Shown here piece after piece: positions 7,880 through 16,330 of a DNA stretch of 64,000 nucleotides; the first letter of the stretch is position 1; each line of letters begins with the position of its first letter. This DNA is from Erythrobacter sp. (GTDB lineage Bacteria; Pseudomonadota; Alphaproteobacteria; Sphingomonadales; Sphingomonadaceae). The notes beneath the pieces are model-generated. The model had not been told where the DNA came from and searched no databases. It saw only the letters and a list, made by a program, of their open reading frames with translations. The DNA is taken from the NCBI GenBank assembly GCA_019739335.1, contig CP073261.1, positions 1,246,818 to 1,310,817 on the forward strand, written 5' to 3'. The position numbers and the translations under genes were made by a program.

Positions 7880-8914
7880 ATGGCACCCCCCGGACTGCAC
7901 GAAGAGGAGCCGCACTCAGGGCCGCCGCCGGCCGACTATTCGCCCGAAGCACGGGCACAGGCCGCGCGCATGGCGCCCGCCCGAACCGGCCTGTCGCGGC
8001 ACGTCGGCCCCGGCACCCGCTTTTTCGAAGTGCTGAAGCGAGTGGTCATCGGATGCTTCAACGACGGCATGATCCATGCGGGCAATCTGGCCTACATGTC
8101 AGTGCTGGCGATCTTTCCCTTCTTCATCCTCGCTGCTGCGGTGTTCTCCACGCTCTGGGCCGATGCCGACCGTGCTTCGACGATCACAACGCTCCTTCTC
8201 ACGCTACCGCCGGTGGTGGCCGAGGTAATCGGCCCGGTAGCGCGCAACGTGGTCGAATCGCGCAGCGGCTGGCTGCTGTGGATCGGCGGCGCGGTTGGTC
8301 TGTGGACCGTGGGCAGCCTGATCGAAACGATCCGCGATATTCTCCGCCGCGCCTACGGCACCAGGCCCACGCAGGCGTTCTGGAAATATCGGCTGTTCAC
8401 CAGCGGAATCATCATCGGCGCGGTGCTGCTGCTGATGCTGTCGCTAATTGCACAGGTGCTGATCGGCGCGGCGCAGGAAGTGATCGCTGCCTATATCCCC
8501 GAACTGACCCGGATGTTGGGTCAACTGCAATTATCGCGCATTATCCCGGCGATCGGGCTCTATGCCTCGCTGTTCCTGCTGTTCGTCTCGCTCACTCCGG
8601 CCAAGTATCGCACCAAGCGCTACCCCAAATGGCCGGGCGCGCTGCTGGTGACGGTGTGGTGGGTGCTGGTGACGGTGGCGCTGCCGCCCGTGCTGCGCAG
8701 CCTGTTCACCTACGATCTGACCTACGGTTCGCTCGCCGGATTCATGATCGCGCTTTTCTTTTTCTGGCTAGTGGGATTAGGGATGGTCGCCGGGGCGGAA
8801 TTGAATGCGGCGCTGGCGGAAACGCCGGAAGAAGCGCGTAACCGGATCGGCCTCGCCGACGACCGGGCGCGCCGGGAAGCCGCCAAACTTGACGAGGAGG
8901 ACACGATCGCATGA
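7880..8914 (+). CDS. YihY/BrkB family membrane protein
   Basis: This 344-residue protein has a long hydrophilic N-terminus, six membrane segments and the family signature near the first one (GMIHAGNLAYMSVLAIFPFFIL). The family is often annotated as ribonuclease BN by historical mistake; its real role is unknown, with suggestions of a transporter. The C-terminus is charged. Its stop overlaps the fabI start (ATGA), so the two are co-translated. A second, shorter family member is encoded at 42941-43753; the two are distant paralogues rather than a recent duplication. Confidence 0.92.
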   Translation: MAPPGLHEEEPHSGPPPADYSPEARAQAARMAPARTGLSRHVGPGTRFFEVLKRVVIGCFNDGMIHAGNLAYMSVLAIFPFFILAAAVFSTLWADADRASTITTLLLTLPPVVAEVIGPVARNVVESRSGWLLWIGGAVGLWTVGSLIETIRDILRRAYGTRPTQAFWKYRLFTSGIIIGAVLLLMLSLIAQVLIGAAQEVIAAYIPELTRMLGQLQLSRIIPAIGLYASLFLLFVSLTPAKYRTKRYPKWPGALLVTVWWVLVTVALPPVLRSLFTYDLTYGSLAGFMIALFFFWLVGLGMVAGAELNAALAETPEEARNRIGLADDRARREAAKLDEEDTIA

Positions 8915-9714
8915 CAGGGCTGATGGCGGGCAAGAAGGGCCTGATCATGGGATTGGCGAACGACAAGTCGCTGGCCTGGGGTATCGCGCAGAAGCTGCAT
9001 TGGGCGGGCGCGGAGATGGCGTTCTCCTACCAGGGCGAAGCGCTGAAAAAGCGAGTCGGCCCGCTGGCGGAGCAGGTTGGCAGCGACTTCCTGATCGAAT
9101 GCGACGTTTCCGACATGGAGGCGATGGACACCGCTTTTGCCGAAATCGAAGCGCGCTGGGGCAAGCTGGATTTCCTCGTCCACGCGATCGGCTTTTCGGA
9201 CAAGAACGAATTGCGGGGGAAATATGTCGACACCAGCCTCGACAATTTCCTGATGACGATGAACATTTCCGCTTATTCGCTGGTCGCCGCCGCCAAGCGC
9301 GCGCGGCCATTGATGAGTGAAGGTGGCAGCATCGTCACCCTCACCTACTACGGTGCGGAGAAAGTTGTGCCGCATTACAACGTGATGGGGGTGGCCAAGG
9401 CGGCGCTGGAAACGAGCGTGCAGTACCTTGCCAACGACCTTGGGCCGGAGGGTATCCGCGTCAACGCGATCAGCGCCGGGCCGATCAAGACGCTGGCGGC
9501 GAGCGGGATCGGCGATTTCCGCTATATCCTCAAATGGAACGAGCTGAACGCGCCGCTGCGGCGCAATGTCACCATCGAGGATGTTGGAGGGGCGGGGCTG
9601 TACTTCTGCTCCGAACTGTCTTCCGGGGTGACGGGCGAAGTACATCATGTCGATGCGGGCTATCATGTCGTCGGGATGAAGCAGGAAGACGCGCCGGATA
9701 TTGCTTTGACCTGA
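8911..9714 (+). CDS. fabI: Enoyl-[acyl-carrier-protein] reductase FabI
   Basis: FabI carries out the last reduction of each fatty-acid elongation cycle, using NADH. The 267-residue protein is a short-chain dehydrogenase with the divergent nucleotide-binding start GLANDKSLAWGIA and the FabI-type catalytic pair Y156-x6-K163 (YNVMGVAK). The DFLVHAIGFSDK and RVNAISAGPIKT segments are also typical. The length matches the family. The start codon overlaps the stop of the BrkB-type gene, giving a two-gene unit whose functional logic may be membrane-linked. Confidence 0.96.
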   Translation: MTGLMAGKKGLIMGLANDKSLAWGIAQKLHWAGAEMAFSYQGEALKKRVGPLAEQVGSDFLIECDVSDMEAMDTAFAEIEARWGKLDFLVHAIGFSDKNELRGKYVDTSLDNFLMTMNISAYSLVAAAKRARPLMSEGGSIVTLTYYGAEKVVPHYNVMGVAKAALETSVQYLANDLGPEGIRVNAISAGPIKTLAASGIGDFRYILKWNELNAPLRRNVTIEDVGGAGLYFCSELSSGVTGEVHHVDAGYHVVGMKQEDAPDIALT

Positions 9715-9765
9715 TTTTTTGTTCGTTATATGTTCCTATTGATTCGCAGTAAAGGGGAGCAGGAC

Positions 9766-10167
9766 ATGATCGAAGGCGGATGCCGCTGCGGCGCGATACG
9801 GTACGAGGCTGAGGGCGAGCACGCGCACCATGCGCTGTGCCATTGCCGCGATTGCCAGATGGCGGCTGGTGCCCCCGTAGTCGCTTGGCTCGCAATGCCG
9901 AACACCGGGTTCCTGATAACACAGGGAGTGCCGGTGCGTTACACCGCGCCTTCGGGAGCCACGCGGATGTTCTGCGGCAACTGCGGCACGCCGCTGTTCT
10001 TCGTCAACGAGGAGGTGCTGCCGGGGATTGTCGACATCCAGTCGGTCACGCTGGATGCACCCGAATCCGTGGCGGTGCAGGCGCAGATCCAGACCGCCGA
10101 TCGGCGGAGCTATATGGAAACGCTCGACAATCTGCCTTCTTTCACCCGATATCCTGGCGGCGAATAG
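9766..10167 (+). CDS. GFA family (glutathione-dependent formaldehyde-activating enzyme-like) zinc protein
   Basis: This 133-residue protein has the zinc-binding cysteines of the GFA fold: GGCRCGAIRY at the N-terminus, LCHCRDCQ, and FCGNCGTPLF. Most such proteins are uncharacterised; activity on S-hydroxymethyl-glutathione is known for only a few, so the enzyme name should not be taken literally. The start was set at the ATG preceded by a strong AAGGGGAG ribosome site, although an earlier in-frame ATG exists at 9730. It stands alone after fabI. Confidence 0.9.
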   Translation: MIEGGCRCGAIRYEAEGEHAHHALCHCRDCQMAAGAPVVAWLAMPNTGFLITQGVPVRYTAPSGATRMFCGNCGTPLFFVNEEVLPGIVDIQSVTLDAPESVAVQAQIQTADRRSYMETLDNLPSFTRYPGGE

Positions 10168-10171
10168 CGGC

Positions 10172-10780
10172 TCAGTCGTCCTCGGTAACAATCGCCGGGG
10201 GCGTGGCGGGGATCGCCGAGGGATCGACGATCTCCACCGGCACCGCGCTTTCGCCCGGCAGCAGTTCACCCTGCGCGGCGGCGCGGCGTTCGAATTCGAT
10301 CCGCTCCAACTCTTCCACCCGCGCCTGATAGGCGGCGGCATCGTCGTCGATCTCGGCCAGTCGCTCCCCGCGAGCCTGCGCGATCAATTCGGCCATCCGC
10401 ACGTCGCTGCCTGCCGCACGCTCGGCATAGGCCTGCTCGATCATTTCCATTGTACAGCCCAGATCGCCGCCAGCACCCGCCGGGGTGCAGCTCAGCGGGC
10501 CGAAAGCGCCAACAGCTTCGAAGCTTTCGACCCGGCGGGTCCAGCTCTCGTTCTCGGGCGAGCCGCTCTGGCGCAGGCGCGGAGGGATGCGGTAGCGCTC
10601 GCTCTCATCGAGCCGGGCGCAGACCGTAATGGTATTCTCGTCCGACTGCGGACATTCGTCCTCGCCGAAAATGATGACCTGGTTCACCCGGTCTCCACCA
10701 TCATCCTGCGCGGCGGCTGGCATGGACCAAAGCGCGCCAAGCAGCGCAGCGGCGGGGGCAAGGGTGAGCGAGTGGTTCAT
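10172..10780 (-). CDS. Exported hypothetical protein with coiled, charged C-terminal half
   Basis: This protein of about 202 residues has a signal peptide ending near MPAAAQ|DD. The mature part starts with an acidic stretch, contains Cys residues (DECPQSD, TVCARLD, LSCTPAG, GCTME), and ends in a Glu/Arg/Ala-rich helical region and an acidic Pro-rich tail. I recognise no domain. Two adjacent ATGs are available (10783 and 10780); the second has the better spacing from a GAGG ribosome site. It is probably periplasmic. It follows coq7 in direction with about 70 bases between them. Confidence 0.7.
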   Translation of the reverse strand: MNHSLTLAPAAALLGALWSMPAAAQDDGGDRVNQVIIFGEDECPQSDENTITVCARLDESERYRIPPRLRQSGSPENESWTRRVESFEAVGAFGPLSCTPAGAGGDLGCTMEMIEQAYAERAAGSDVRMAELIAQARGERLAEIDDDAAAYQARVEELERIEFERRAAAQGELLPGESAVPVEIVDPSAIPATPPAIVTEDD

Positions 10781-10851
10781 CATGATCCTCGGAATAGCAC
10801 GTTCGGGCATTCAGCGCTTCCCCAATTGAACGCGCGATGAAGGGCTGCGTT

Positions 10852-11370
10852 TCAGATTTTCTGCGAAATCCGGATCGCAGCGCGGCAACCCAGCCGGATT
10901 GCGGCGGAGAGCAGTGGATAGGCGGGCGCGCGTTCCGCCCCGGCGGCGAAGGCCGCATCGCGGTGCTCGATCTCGTCTTCGCGAAAGCGGGCGATCATTT
11001 CGGCCAGTTCGGGGTCGTCGCCATCGCGTTCAAGTTCGTCCAGCTGCTGAGAATAGTGCCGGTCGATTTCGGTCTCGACAGCGGCCGTGCAGGCCATCGC
11101 CGCTTCGGGTCCAAGCAGCGCCGTGCCTGCACCCAGCGCAAATCCGGCGGCATTCCATAATGGCTGGAGCGCAGTCGGCCGCACTCCGCGCCGCGCCATC
11201 AGCGCGTCGAATTCCGCCCGGTGAACCGCTTCCTGTTCCGCCATGCCGCGAATTTCCGCCGAGTGCGGCCCGCGATCACCCATCACCGCCAGTTGCCCGG
11301 CATAGATGCGCGTCGCGCCGAATTCGCCCGCCTGATCGACGCGGATCATTTCCGAACGGTCTTTCACCAT
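10852..11370 (-). CDS. coq7: Demethoxyubiquinone hydroxylase Coq7
   Basis: Coq7 hydroxylates demethoxyubiquinone in the penultimate step of ubiquinone synthesis and carries a di-iron site in a ferritin-like bundle. This 172-residue protein shows the ligand motifs EMIRVDQAGEFGATRIYAGQ, EQEAVHRAEF and the repeat EDEIEHRDAAF. The start MVKDRSEM lies two bases after the dsbB stop, so the pair is an operon. It is shorter than eukaryotic forms but normal for alphaproteobacteria. It acts at the inner membrane. Confidence 0.94.
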   Translation of the reverse strand: MVKDRSEMIRVDQAGEFGATRIYAGQLAVMGDRGPHSAEIRGMAEQEAVHRAEFDALMARRGVRPTALQPLWNAAGFALGAGTALLGPEAAMACTAAVETEIDRHYSQQLDELERDGDDPELAEMIARFREDEIEHRDAAFAAGAERAPAYPLLSAAIRLGCRAAIRISQKI

Positions 11371-11372
11371 GC

Positions 11373-11828
11373 TCACCGGATTTTCTCCTTTGCCAGCAAC
11401 AGCATCCATATGGCCATTGCCCCGCCGATGGAGAAGAGCGCGTTGAACCCGGCGAGGGAAATACCGGCCAAGGTCCACGCCGCCTGATCGCAGCGGACCA
11501 CTTCGAAGGAAAACGGATCGCTGCCGGTGCAACCGGTGATCCCCTGCCACCAGCCGTATTCGACCCCTGCATGGAAGCCGCCAATCAGCCCGGAAGTGAA
11601 AATGCCGCCCGCAGCAATGGCGATCCACAGCTTGCGGGGTGGTGCCATGGTGGAGAGGAAGGCGAACCCCACGGCGGCAAAGTGGGGGTAGCGCTGCCAC
11701 CAGCACATTTCGCAGGGAAACAGGCCGAAGCCATATTGGGAAATGTAGGCCCCGGCGAGCAACAACGCGGGAATCGCCAGCGCCAGCCGCTGGGCGAGCT
11801 TGTCCGAAGGAGGAAGCATATCAGCCAT
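11373..11828 (-). CDS. Disulfide bond formation protein B (DsbB)
   Basis: This 151-residue four-helix membrane protein has the periplasmic CEMC motif that passes electrons to ubiquinone, and a second pair in the following loop (GCTGS and VRCDQ). DsbB re-oxidises DsbA. The gene is directly followed, after two bases, by coq7 of ubiquinone synthesis, a sensible pairing because DsbB uses ubiquinone as acceptor, though shared regulation is an inference. The sequence is of the short sphingomonad type. Confidence 0.9.
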   Translation of the reverse strand: MADMLPPSDKLAQRLALAIPALLLAGAYISQYGFGLFPCEMCWWQRYPHFAAVGFAFLSTMAPPRKLWIAIAAGGIFTSGLIGGFHAGVEYGWWQGITGCTGSDPFSFEVVRCDQAAWTLAGISLAGFNALFSIGGAMAIWMLLLAKEKIR

Positions 11829-11880
11829 CAGGCTTCCCTAGCCCTTCACCCGGCATTTGTCGAAGCAAGACCTCGCGCGT

Positions 11881-13215
11881 TCAGCGCCGCGCCACGACGG
11901 TCCCGCCGGTCCGCCGCAGCGTCCGCACTGCATAGTCGAGCTGGAAATCGGTCACGCCCATTTCCTCCAGTTCGGCGGAAGTAAGCTGGAAGCGCGGATC
12001 GTCGAGCCGGTCGCGCATAAGCGCCTCGTCCTCGACCCCGATTTCGTTGATCAGGTGCCCGCGAAGGTCGCTTTCGCGCAGAGCGAACCGCTGGCGGCGC
12101 TCGGCGTCGGGATCGGACAATTGCGGCACCCGGATGTCGGGCGCGATGCCCCCTTCCTGCACCGAGCGGCCCGAAGGCGTGTAATAGCGCGCGGTGGTCA
12201 GCTTGAGCGCCGAATCGCGGGTAAGCGGCAGCAATGTCTGGACAGAGCCCTTGCCGAAGCTGCGTTCGCCCATCACCAGCGCGCGGCGGTGATCCTGCAG
12301 TGCGCCCGCGACGATCTCGCTCGCCGAGGCCGAGCCTTCGTCGATCAGCACAATGATCGGCAGTCCTTCGGCAACATCGCCGCGATAGACCGTCTCCGAA
12401 TCGTAAACGATGGTATCGCGCGGATTGCGCCCGCGCTGCGATACGATCTGGCCTTCATCGAGGAACAGGTCGCTGAGCGCCACCGCCTCGTCAAGGGACC
12501 CTCCCGGATTGCGGCGCATGTCGAGCACCAGCCCGGCAAGCTGCCCACTCGCCTGCTGCTCCAGTTCGGCCAGCCCCTGCCGCACGTCGGCACCGACATC
12601 GGCGGAGAATTCGTTGACCTGAATGTGACCGATGTTGCCTTCGAGCAGGCTCCAGGTCACCGGCTCCAGTTCGATCACGCCGCGTGTAACCGTAACTTCG
12701 AATGCGTCTTCGCGACCGGGGCGGAAGATCGTCAATTCGATGTCGCTCCCCGCAGGGCCGCGCATCTGCGCGACTGCCTGATCGATCTCCAGCCCGAATA
12801 TCAGCTCGCCGTTGATGTGCGTAATGTAATCGCCTGCCTTGATCCCGGCCTGGTCGGCGGGGCTGCCGCGGAACGGCGAGACGACCTTCACTGCGCCGTC
12901 TTCCATCTGCACCGAAATACCAAGGCCCTGGTAATTGCCGTCGATCATGGTGTTGAGCCGTTCCAGCGCGGCTCCGTCGATGTAGGCCGAATGCGGATCG
13001 AGAGCGCCGAGCATCCCGTCGATCGCCCCGCGAATCAGCACTTCGTCCTCGACCGGCTCCACATAGCTCGCCTTGATCCGCTGGTAGGTGGCGAACAGCC
13101 GCGCGAATTCGGGCGAGGCGCGGCCTTCCACCTGCGCGAAACCGGCCGTGGTGGCGGGCAGCAGGGCAACGGCAGTGCACAGGGCAGCAGCGCGGATCGT
13201 GGCGGCGAATTTCAT
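11881..13215 (-). CDS. S41 family C-terminal processing peptidase (CtpA)
   Basis: This 444-residue protein has a signal peptide (to about GFAQ), an N-terminal helical region, a PDZ domain (GLGISVQMEDGAVKVVSPF to YITHINGE), and the S41 catalytic core with the Ser/Lys dyad in GSASASEI and FGKGSVQ. CtpA-type proteases trim C-termini of periplasmic and membrane proteins and affect peptidoglycan hydrolase levels. The next gene upstream encodes an EnvC-like amidase activator, an arrangement conserved in alphaproteobacteria, which supports a role in cell-wall remodelling. The gap of 134 bases between them holds a degenerate palindromic repeat. Confidence 0.94.
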   Translation of the reverse strand: MKFAATIRAAALCTAVALLPATTAGFAQVEGRASPEFARLFATYQRIKASYVEPVEDEVLIRGAIDGMLGALDPHSAYIDGAALERLNTMIDGNYQGLGISVQMEDGAVKVVSPFRGSPADQAGIKAGDYITHINGELIFGLEIDQAVAQMRGPAGSDIELTIFRPGREDAFEVTVTRGVIELEPVTWSLLEGNIGHIQVNEFSADVGADVRQGLAELEQQASGQLAGLVLDMRRNPGGSLDEAVALSDLFLDEGQIVSQRGRNPRDTIVYDSETVYRGDVAEGLPIIVLIDEGSASASEIVAGALQDHRRALVMGERSFGKGSVQTLLPLTRDSALKLTTARYYTPSGRSVQEGGIAPDIRVPQLSDPDAERRQRFALRESDLRGHLINEIGVEDEALMRDRLDDPRFQLTSAELEEMGVTDFQLDYAVRTLRRTGGTVVARR

Positions 13216-13315
13216 ATGAATCGGATTCCTGTTCCGAATGTCCCGGGGGCGTGTCTATCGCATGACAGGGCTTAACGCCAGATGAGGTGAAAGGCGGTAC
13301 AATTGCCTTCATCGT

Positions 13316-13336
13316 CACCCCGGACTTGAGCCGGTG
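13316..13336. repeat. Degenerate copy of the CACCCCGGA...TCCGGGGTG-type intergenic palindrome
   Basis: CACCCCGG, a 7-base loop and CCGGTG form an imperfect hairpin between envC and ctpA. It resembles the dispersed palindrome around 'CACCCCGGACTTGATCCGG' that I recall from many alphaproteobacterial genomes. It starts 13 bases after the envC stop on that strand and could stabilise or end the transcript. Confidence 0.4.
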
Positions 13337-13349
13337 GACGAAACTTCGG

Positions 13350-14561
13350 CTAATTGGCGAACTGCAAGGGATTCACCGGCTCGCCATCGCGGCGCAGTTC
13401 GAGCGAAATACTCGGTCGATCAGGCCCGGCGACGCCCAACGGCGCACCGCCGACCACTTCGAGCCCGACCCGCACATCGCTGCGAGCGAGGCCGGTGACC
13501 AGGCTGGTCCAGCCCTCGCCGTGTTCGATAATCACGATCTGGCCATAGCCCCGGTACGGCCCGGCAAAGGCGATCCGTCCGGCAGCGGGGGCCACCACCT
13601 GAGCACCTGCGATCGGAGCGAGTGTCAGCCCCTGGCTCGGCCCGGAGTCCTGCGGCGCGCCGAAGCCCGCCAACGTGCGCCCCGTAACGGGCAGGATGTA
13701 GGGTGCAGGGGCGGTGCTGGCGGCGGCGCTGGCCGTTGCAGCGGGCGCAGTCTCCTCCACGCGCGCCGAAGCAGGGGCGACAGGGCGCGGGCGCGGTCCG
13801 GGCAATGCCGCCAGCCGCTGGCGCAAGGCGGCGGCGCGGTCGAGTTCGTCGACGAGCCCGTCGAGATCGGTCACCTGTTCGGATAAGGCCAGTGCGCGTT
13901 CGGCTTCACGGTTGGCCTCGCTCCCGGCGGCGCGCGCGGCAAGCCTTTCGCGGCTTTCGATTTCCGCCAGTTCCGCGCGCCGCACACCCAGTGTCACTTC
14001 CTCGGCGCGCAAGGCCTCTGCCGTCTGCGCCGCTTCGATCCGAAGTTGCGCGGCACGGGCGATCTGGCCGCGCAATCCTGCCGTATTCGCCTGCACCTGT
14101 GGCACGGCATTGTGCAGCATGGCGCGCAGGTAAACCACATCTTGCACTTCACCCGGTCGCAGCACCGATAGCGCCACCGGTCGGCGGGAGAATTGCTGGA
14201 GCGCCGCAGTCAGGCGGACCAGCGGGCGCTGCTCACGGCCCAAAGTCTCGCGCAATTCGGCACGTTCGCGGGTGACCAGCGAGATCCGTGCGCGGGCTGC
14301 TGCGATCCCGGCTTCGGCCTGCTGGATTCGGGCAGCGAGCGCGGCGCTTTCGCGGGCCGCCCGTTCGGCAGCATCTTCGGCCTGCGCGGCTTCGGCTTCG
14401 AGCCGTTCGCTGCGCGCTTCAGCAGCGCGGCGTTCTGCAAGCGCGGCGTTCAATGCGGCGCGCGTCTCAGCTGCATCGTTGAACTCTGGTGCGCGCTGCC
14501 CGAATGCGGCCGCCGCGAAGGCAAGCGCCGATAGTCCGAGAAGGAGCGTGCGGTGCGCCAT
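13350..14561 (-). CDS. Murein hydrolase activator, EnvC-like, with degenerate LytM domain
   Basis: The 403-residue protein has a signal peptide (MAHRTLLLGLS to FGQ), a long Ala/Glu/Arg coiled coil (about residues 25-250), an Ala/Pro linker and a C-terminal LytM/M23 domain. In active M23 enzymes zinc is held by HxxxD and HxH; here the first site reads SQGLTL and the second SISLELR, so the ligands are missing. That is the hallmark of EnvC-type proteins, which activate amidases at the division site instead of cutting peptidoglycan. The start was moved to the ATG preceding the signal peptide, five bases after the rlmH stop. Confidence 0.9.
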   Translation of the reverse strand: MAHRTLLLGLSALAFAAAAFGQRAPEFNDAAETRAALNAALAERRAAEARSERLEAEAAQAEDAAERAARESAALAARIQQAEAGIAAARARISLVTRERAELRETLGREQRPLVRLTAALQQFSRRPVALSVLRPGEVQDVVYLRAMLHNAVPQVQANTAGLRGQIARAAQLRIEAAQTAEALRAEEVTLGVRRAELAEIESRERLAARAAGSEANREAERALALSEQVTDLDGLVDELDRAAALRQRLAALPGPRPRPVAPASARVEETAPAATASAAASTAPAPYILPVTGRTLAGFGAPQDSGPSQGLTLAPIAGAQVVAPAAGRIAFAGPYRGYGQIVIIEHGEGWTSLVTGLARSDVRVGLEVVGGAPLGVAGPDRPSISLELRRDGEPVNPLQFAN

Positions 14562-14566
14562 GGCCG

Positions 14567-14989
14567 CTATCCTGCCCGATGATAGGGGTGCCCGGCAAGC
14601 AGGCTGGTGGTGCGGAACAATTGCTCCATCAGCATGGCGCGGGCAAGCAGGTGCGGCCAGGTGGCCCTGCCGAAGGAGAGCAGCAGATCGGCGGATTCGC
14701 GCTCGGACTGGCTGTGCCCGTCCGCCGCGCCGATGACCATGCGACATTCGCGCACGCCGCTGTCACGCCAGCGTTCGAGGATGTGTGCGAAGTCCTCAGA
14801 GCCGAGGTTCTGGCCCTTTTCGTCGAGCAGCACTGTCCTGTAGGGCGTCAACGGTTCGGGGATGCGTCCGCCCGCTTCGGGCAACTCAGTCAGCTTGAGC
14901 GGCCACGCAATCCGCTTCGCATAGCGTTCGACCAGTTCGGCCTCCGGAGACCGGGCAATCTTCCCGCGCGCGATGACATGGAGGAGCAT
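14567..14989 (-). CDS. rlmH: 23S rRNA (pseudouridine-1915-N3)-methyltransferase RlmH
   Basis: RlmH is a small SPOUT methyltransferase that methylates pseudouridine 1915 in helix 69 of the 23S rRNA. The 140-residue protein begins MLLHVIARGK and keeps the knot motifs LLDEKGQNLGSEDFA, MVIGAADGH and LARAMLMEQLFR near the C-terminus. The length is normal. It lies between rsfS and envC in the order typical of the lineage. Just upstream is a double palindrome repeat that separates it from rsfS. Confidence 0.95.
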   Translation of the reverse strand: MLLHVIARGKIARSPEAELVERYAKRIAWPLKLTELPEAGGRIPEPLTPYRTVLLDEKGQNLGSEDFAHILERWRDSGVRECRMVIGAADGHSQSERESADLLLSFGRATWPHLLARAMLMEQLFRTTSLLAGHPYHRAG

Positions 14990-15016
14990 GAGGAGCGGTC
15001 CCGTTGGCGACAAGCT

Positions 15017-15106
15017 CCCCTCCCGCTGGCGGGAGGGGCCGGGGGTGGGCCTGAATCGTGGGGTGTGGTCGTTCCCACCCCTAACCCCTCCCGCCAGCGG
15101 GAGGGG
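15017..15106. repeat. Paired palindromic REP-like element
   Basis: Two 22-bp palindromes (15017-15038 and 15085-15106) are exact reverse complements of each other, each of the form CCCCTCCCGC-TGGCGGGAGGGG. Further inward pairing extends the arms to 33 bp (15017-15049 against 15074-15106) with three mismatches around a 24-base loop. The block fills most of the rlmH-rsfS gap. Such CCCTCCCGC palindromes occur as dispersed intergenic repeats in sphingomonads as I recall them. Confidence 0.8.
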
Positions 15107-15113
15107 GACTTGG

Positions 15114-15575
15114 TCAAGCCGTCCCCATCTGCCGGGTCATGCCGTCCTCGCCGAAGCCCCACATCCGCTCGAGATTGTAGAAGCTGCGCACTTCGGGGCG
15201 GAACAGGTGGACGACGACATCGCCGGCATCGATCAGCACCCAGTCGGCAGCGGGCAGGCCTTCGATGCGCGGGCTCGATTGGCCGGCTTGCTTGATCTTT
15301 TCCGCCAGCTTCTGCGCCATAGCCGCAACCTGCCGCGTGGAACGACCCGAGGCGACGATCATGTGATCGGCAATCGAGCTCTTGCCCGCGAGCGGGATGG
15401 AGACGAGTTCCTGCGCCTGATCGTCGTCAAGCTGCTGGAGAATCAGTTCGTGAAGCGAACCGGGTTCGGCGACAATTGGGTTTTCGGTATCAGACATGGA
15501 AAAGGTCGATGCTGCTGCGGTGGCTGGCCCTTGCACATTCGCGCCGTCTGGCGCTGCATTGCTTTCTGGGATCAT
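15114..15575 (-). CDS. rsfS: Ribosomal silencing factor RsfS
   Basis: RsfS binds ribosomal protein uL14 and blocks subunit joining when nutrients are short. The 153-residue product contains the conserved core LDDDQAQELVSIPLAGKSSIADHMIVASGRSTRQVAAMAQ in part, then DWVLIDAGDVVVHLFRP and RSFYNLERMWGF. The first 26 residues are low-complexity and poorly supported, and an ATG at 15497 is a good alternative start giving 127 residues. Neither has a strong ribosome site. It follows nadD, the usual alphaproteobacterial arrangement. Confidence 0.93.
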   Translation of the reverse strand: MIPESNAAPDGANVQGPATAAASTFSMSDTENPIVAEPGSLHELILQQLDDDQAQELVSIPLAGKSSIADHMIVASGRSTRQVAAMAQKLAEKIKQAGQSSPRIEGLPAADWVLIDAGDVVVHLFRPEVRSFYNLERMWGFGEDGMTRQMGTA

Positions 15576-15652
15576 CGCGATGGCTCATGCTCCTGAACGG
15601 TTGGAATGGCGACAGGGTTCCACCCCGAAGAGGGGACTTCGGGAGCCCGGCT

Positions 15653-16318
15653 TCATGCCGCGCGCCCTTCGGATCTGTCGATGATCGGGGAATGCGTCAC
15701 TTCATCCCAAAGCGCAGCGGTGGAATACCGGCCTGCCCAGTGAGGATCCGCCCGGCGTATCTCGGTGGCCGAACGCGGATCGGGATCGAAACGCAGCTCT
15801 ATCAGCGCGGGTGCGCTCCATTCGCTTCGGTTGTGCAATCCGGCTGCGGACAACCGGAAATTCCGCAGCCAGGCCATTGCGGGGCTCGCAATAGCGCTGC
15901 GGTCATACCCCGGGCGGGCGATAACGGCAATGGGCATTTCCCTGGCGATAGCCCGCCAGGCCTTCCAGCGGTGGAACTGCACCAGATTGTCGGAGCCCAT
16001 CAGCCAGACGAACCGGCGTTTGGGGTAGCGGCGCTTCAAGGCGCGTAACGTATCGATGGTGAAGCTTGTACCCAGTTCCGCCTCTATTGCGGTGACGCGG
16101 ATCGGGGCGTTGCGGCTTTTCGCGCGAGCCGACCGCACACGAGAGGAAAGCGGGGCCATGCCAGCCTTGGGCTTGAGCGGATTGCCGGGAGAGACCAGCC
16201 ACCACGCCTCGTCCAGTCCCAGCGCGGCAATCGTGAACAGGGTGATCCGCCGGTGTCCTGCATGGGCGGGGTTGAAGCTGCCGCCCAGCAGGCCTGTTAT
16301 GGGACCATTCCTGCGCAA
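15653..16318 (-). CDS. nadD: Nicotinate-nucleotide adenylyltransferase NadD
   Basis: NadD adenylates nicotinic acid mononucleotide in NAD synthesis. The 221-residue protein has the nucleotidyltransferase signature LLGGSFNPAHAGHRR, the SPGNPLKP loop and FVWLMGSDNL. The reading frame is open only back to the proA stop, and within that span the sole bacterial start codon before the signature is TTG at 16318, so a TTG start is nearly forced. It lies 12 bases after proA and upstream of rsfS. Confidence 0.94.
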   Translation of the reverse strand: MRRNGPITGLLGGSFNPAHAGHRRITLFTIAALGLDEAWWLVSPGNPLKPKAGMAPLSSRVRSARAKSRNAPIRVTAIEAELGTSFTIDTLRALKRRYPKRRFVWLMGSDNLVQFHRWKAWRAIAREMPIAVIARPGYDRSAIASPAMAWLRNFRLSAAGLHNRSEWSAPALIELRFDPDPRSATEIRRADPHWAGRYSTAALWDEVTHSPIIDRSEGRAA

Positions 16319-16330
16319 ACGGGAGGCGGC

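Noticed and set aside
11857..13275. A 472-codon plus-strand frame opposite ctpA.
   Set aside because: The S41 protease on the minus strand has signal peptide, PDZ and catalytic motifs; the plus-strand product has none.
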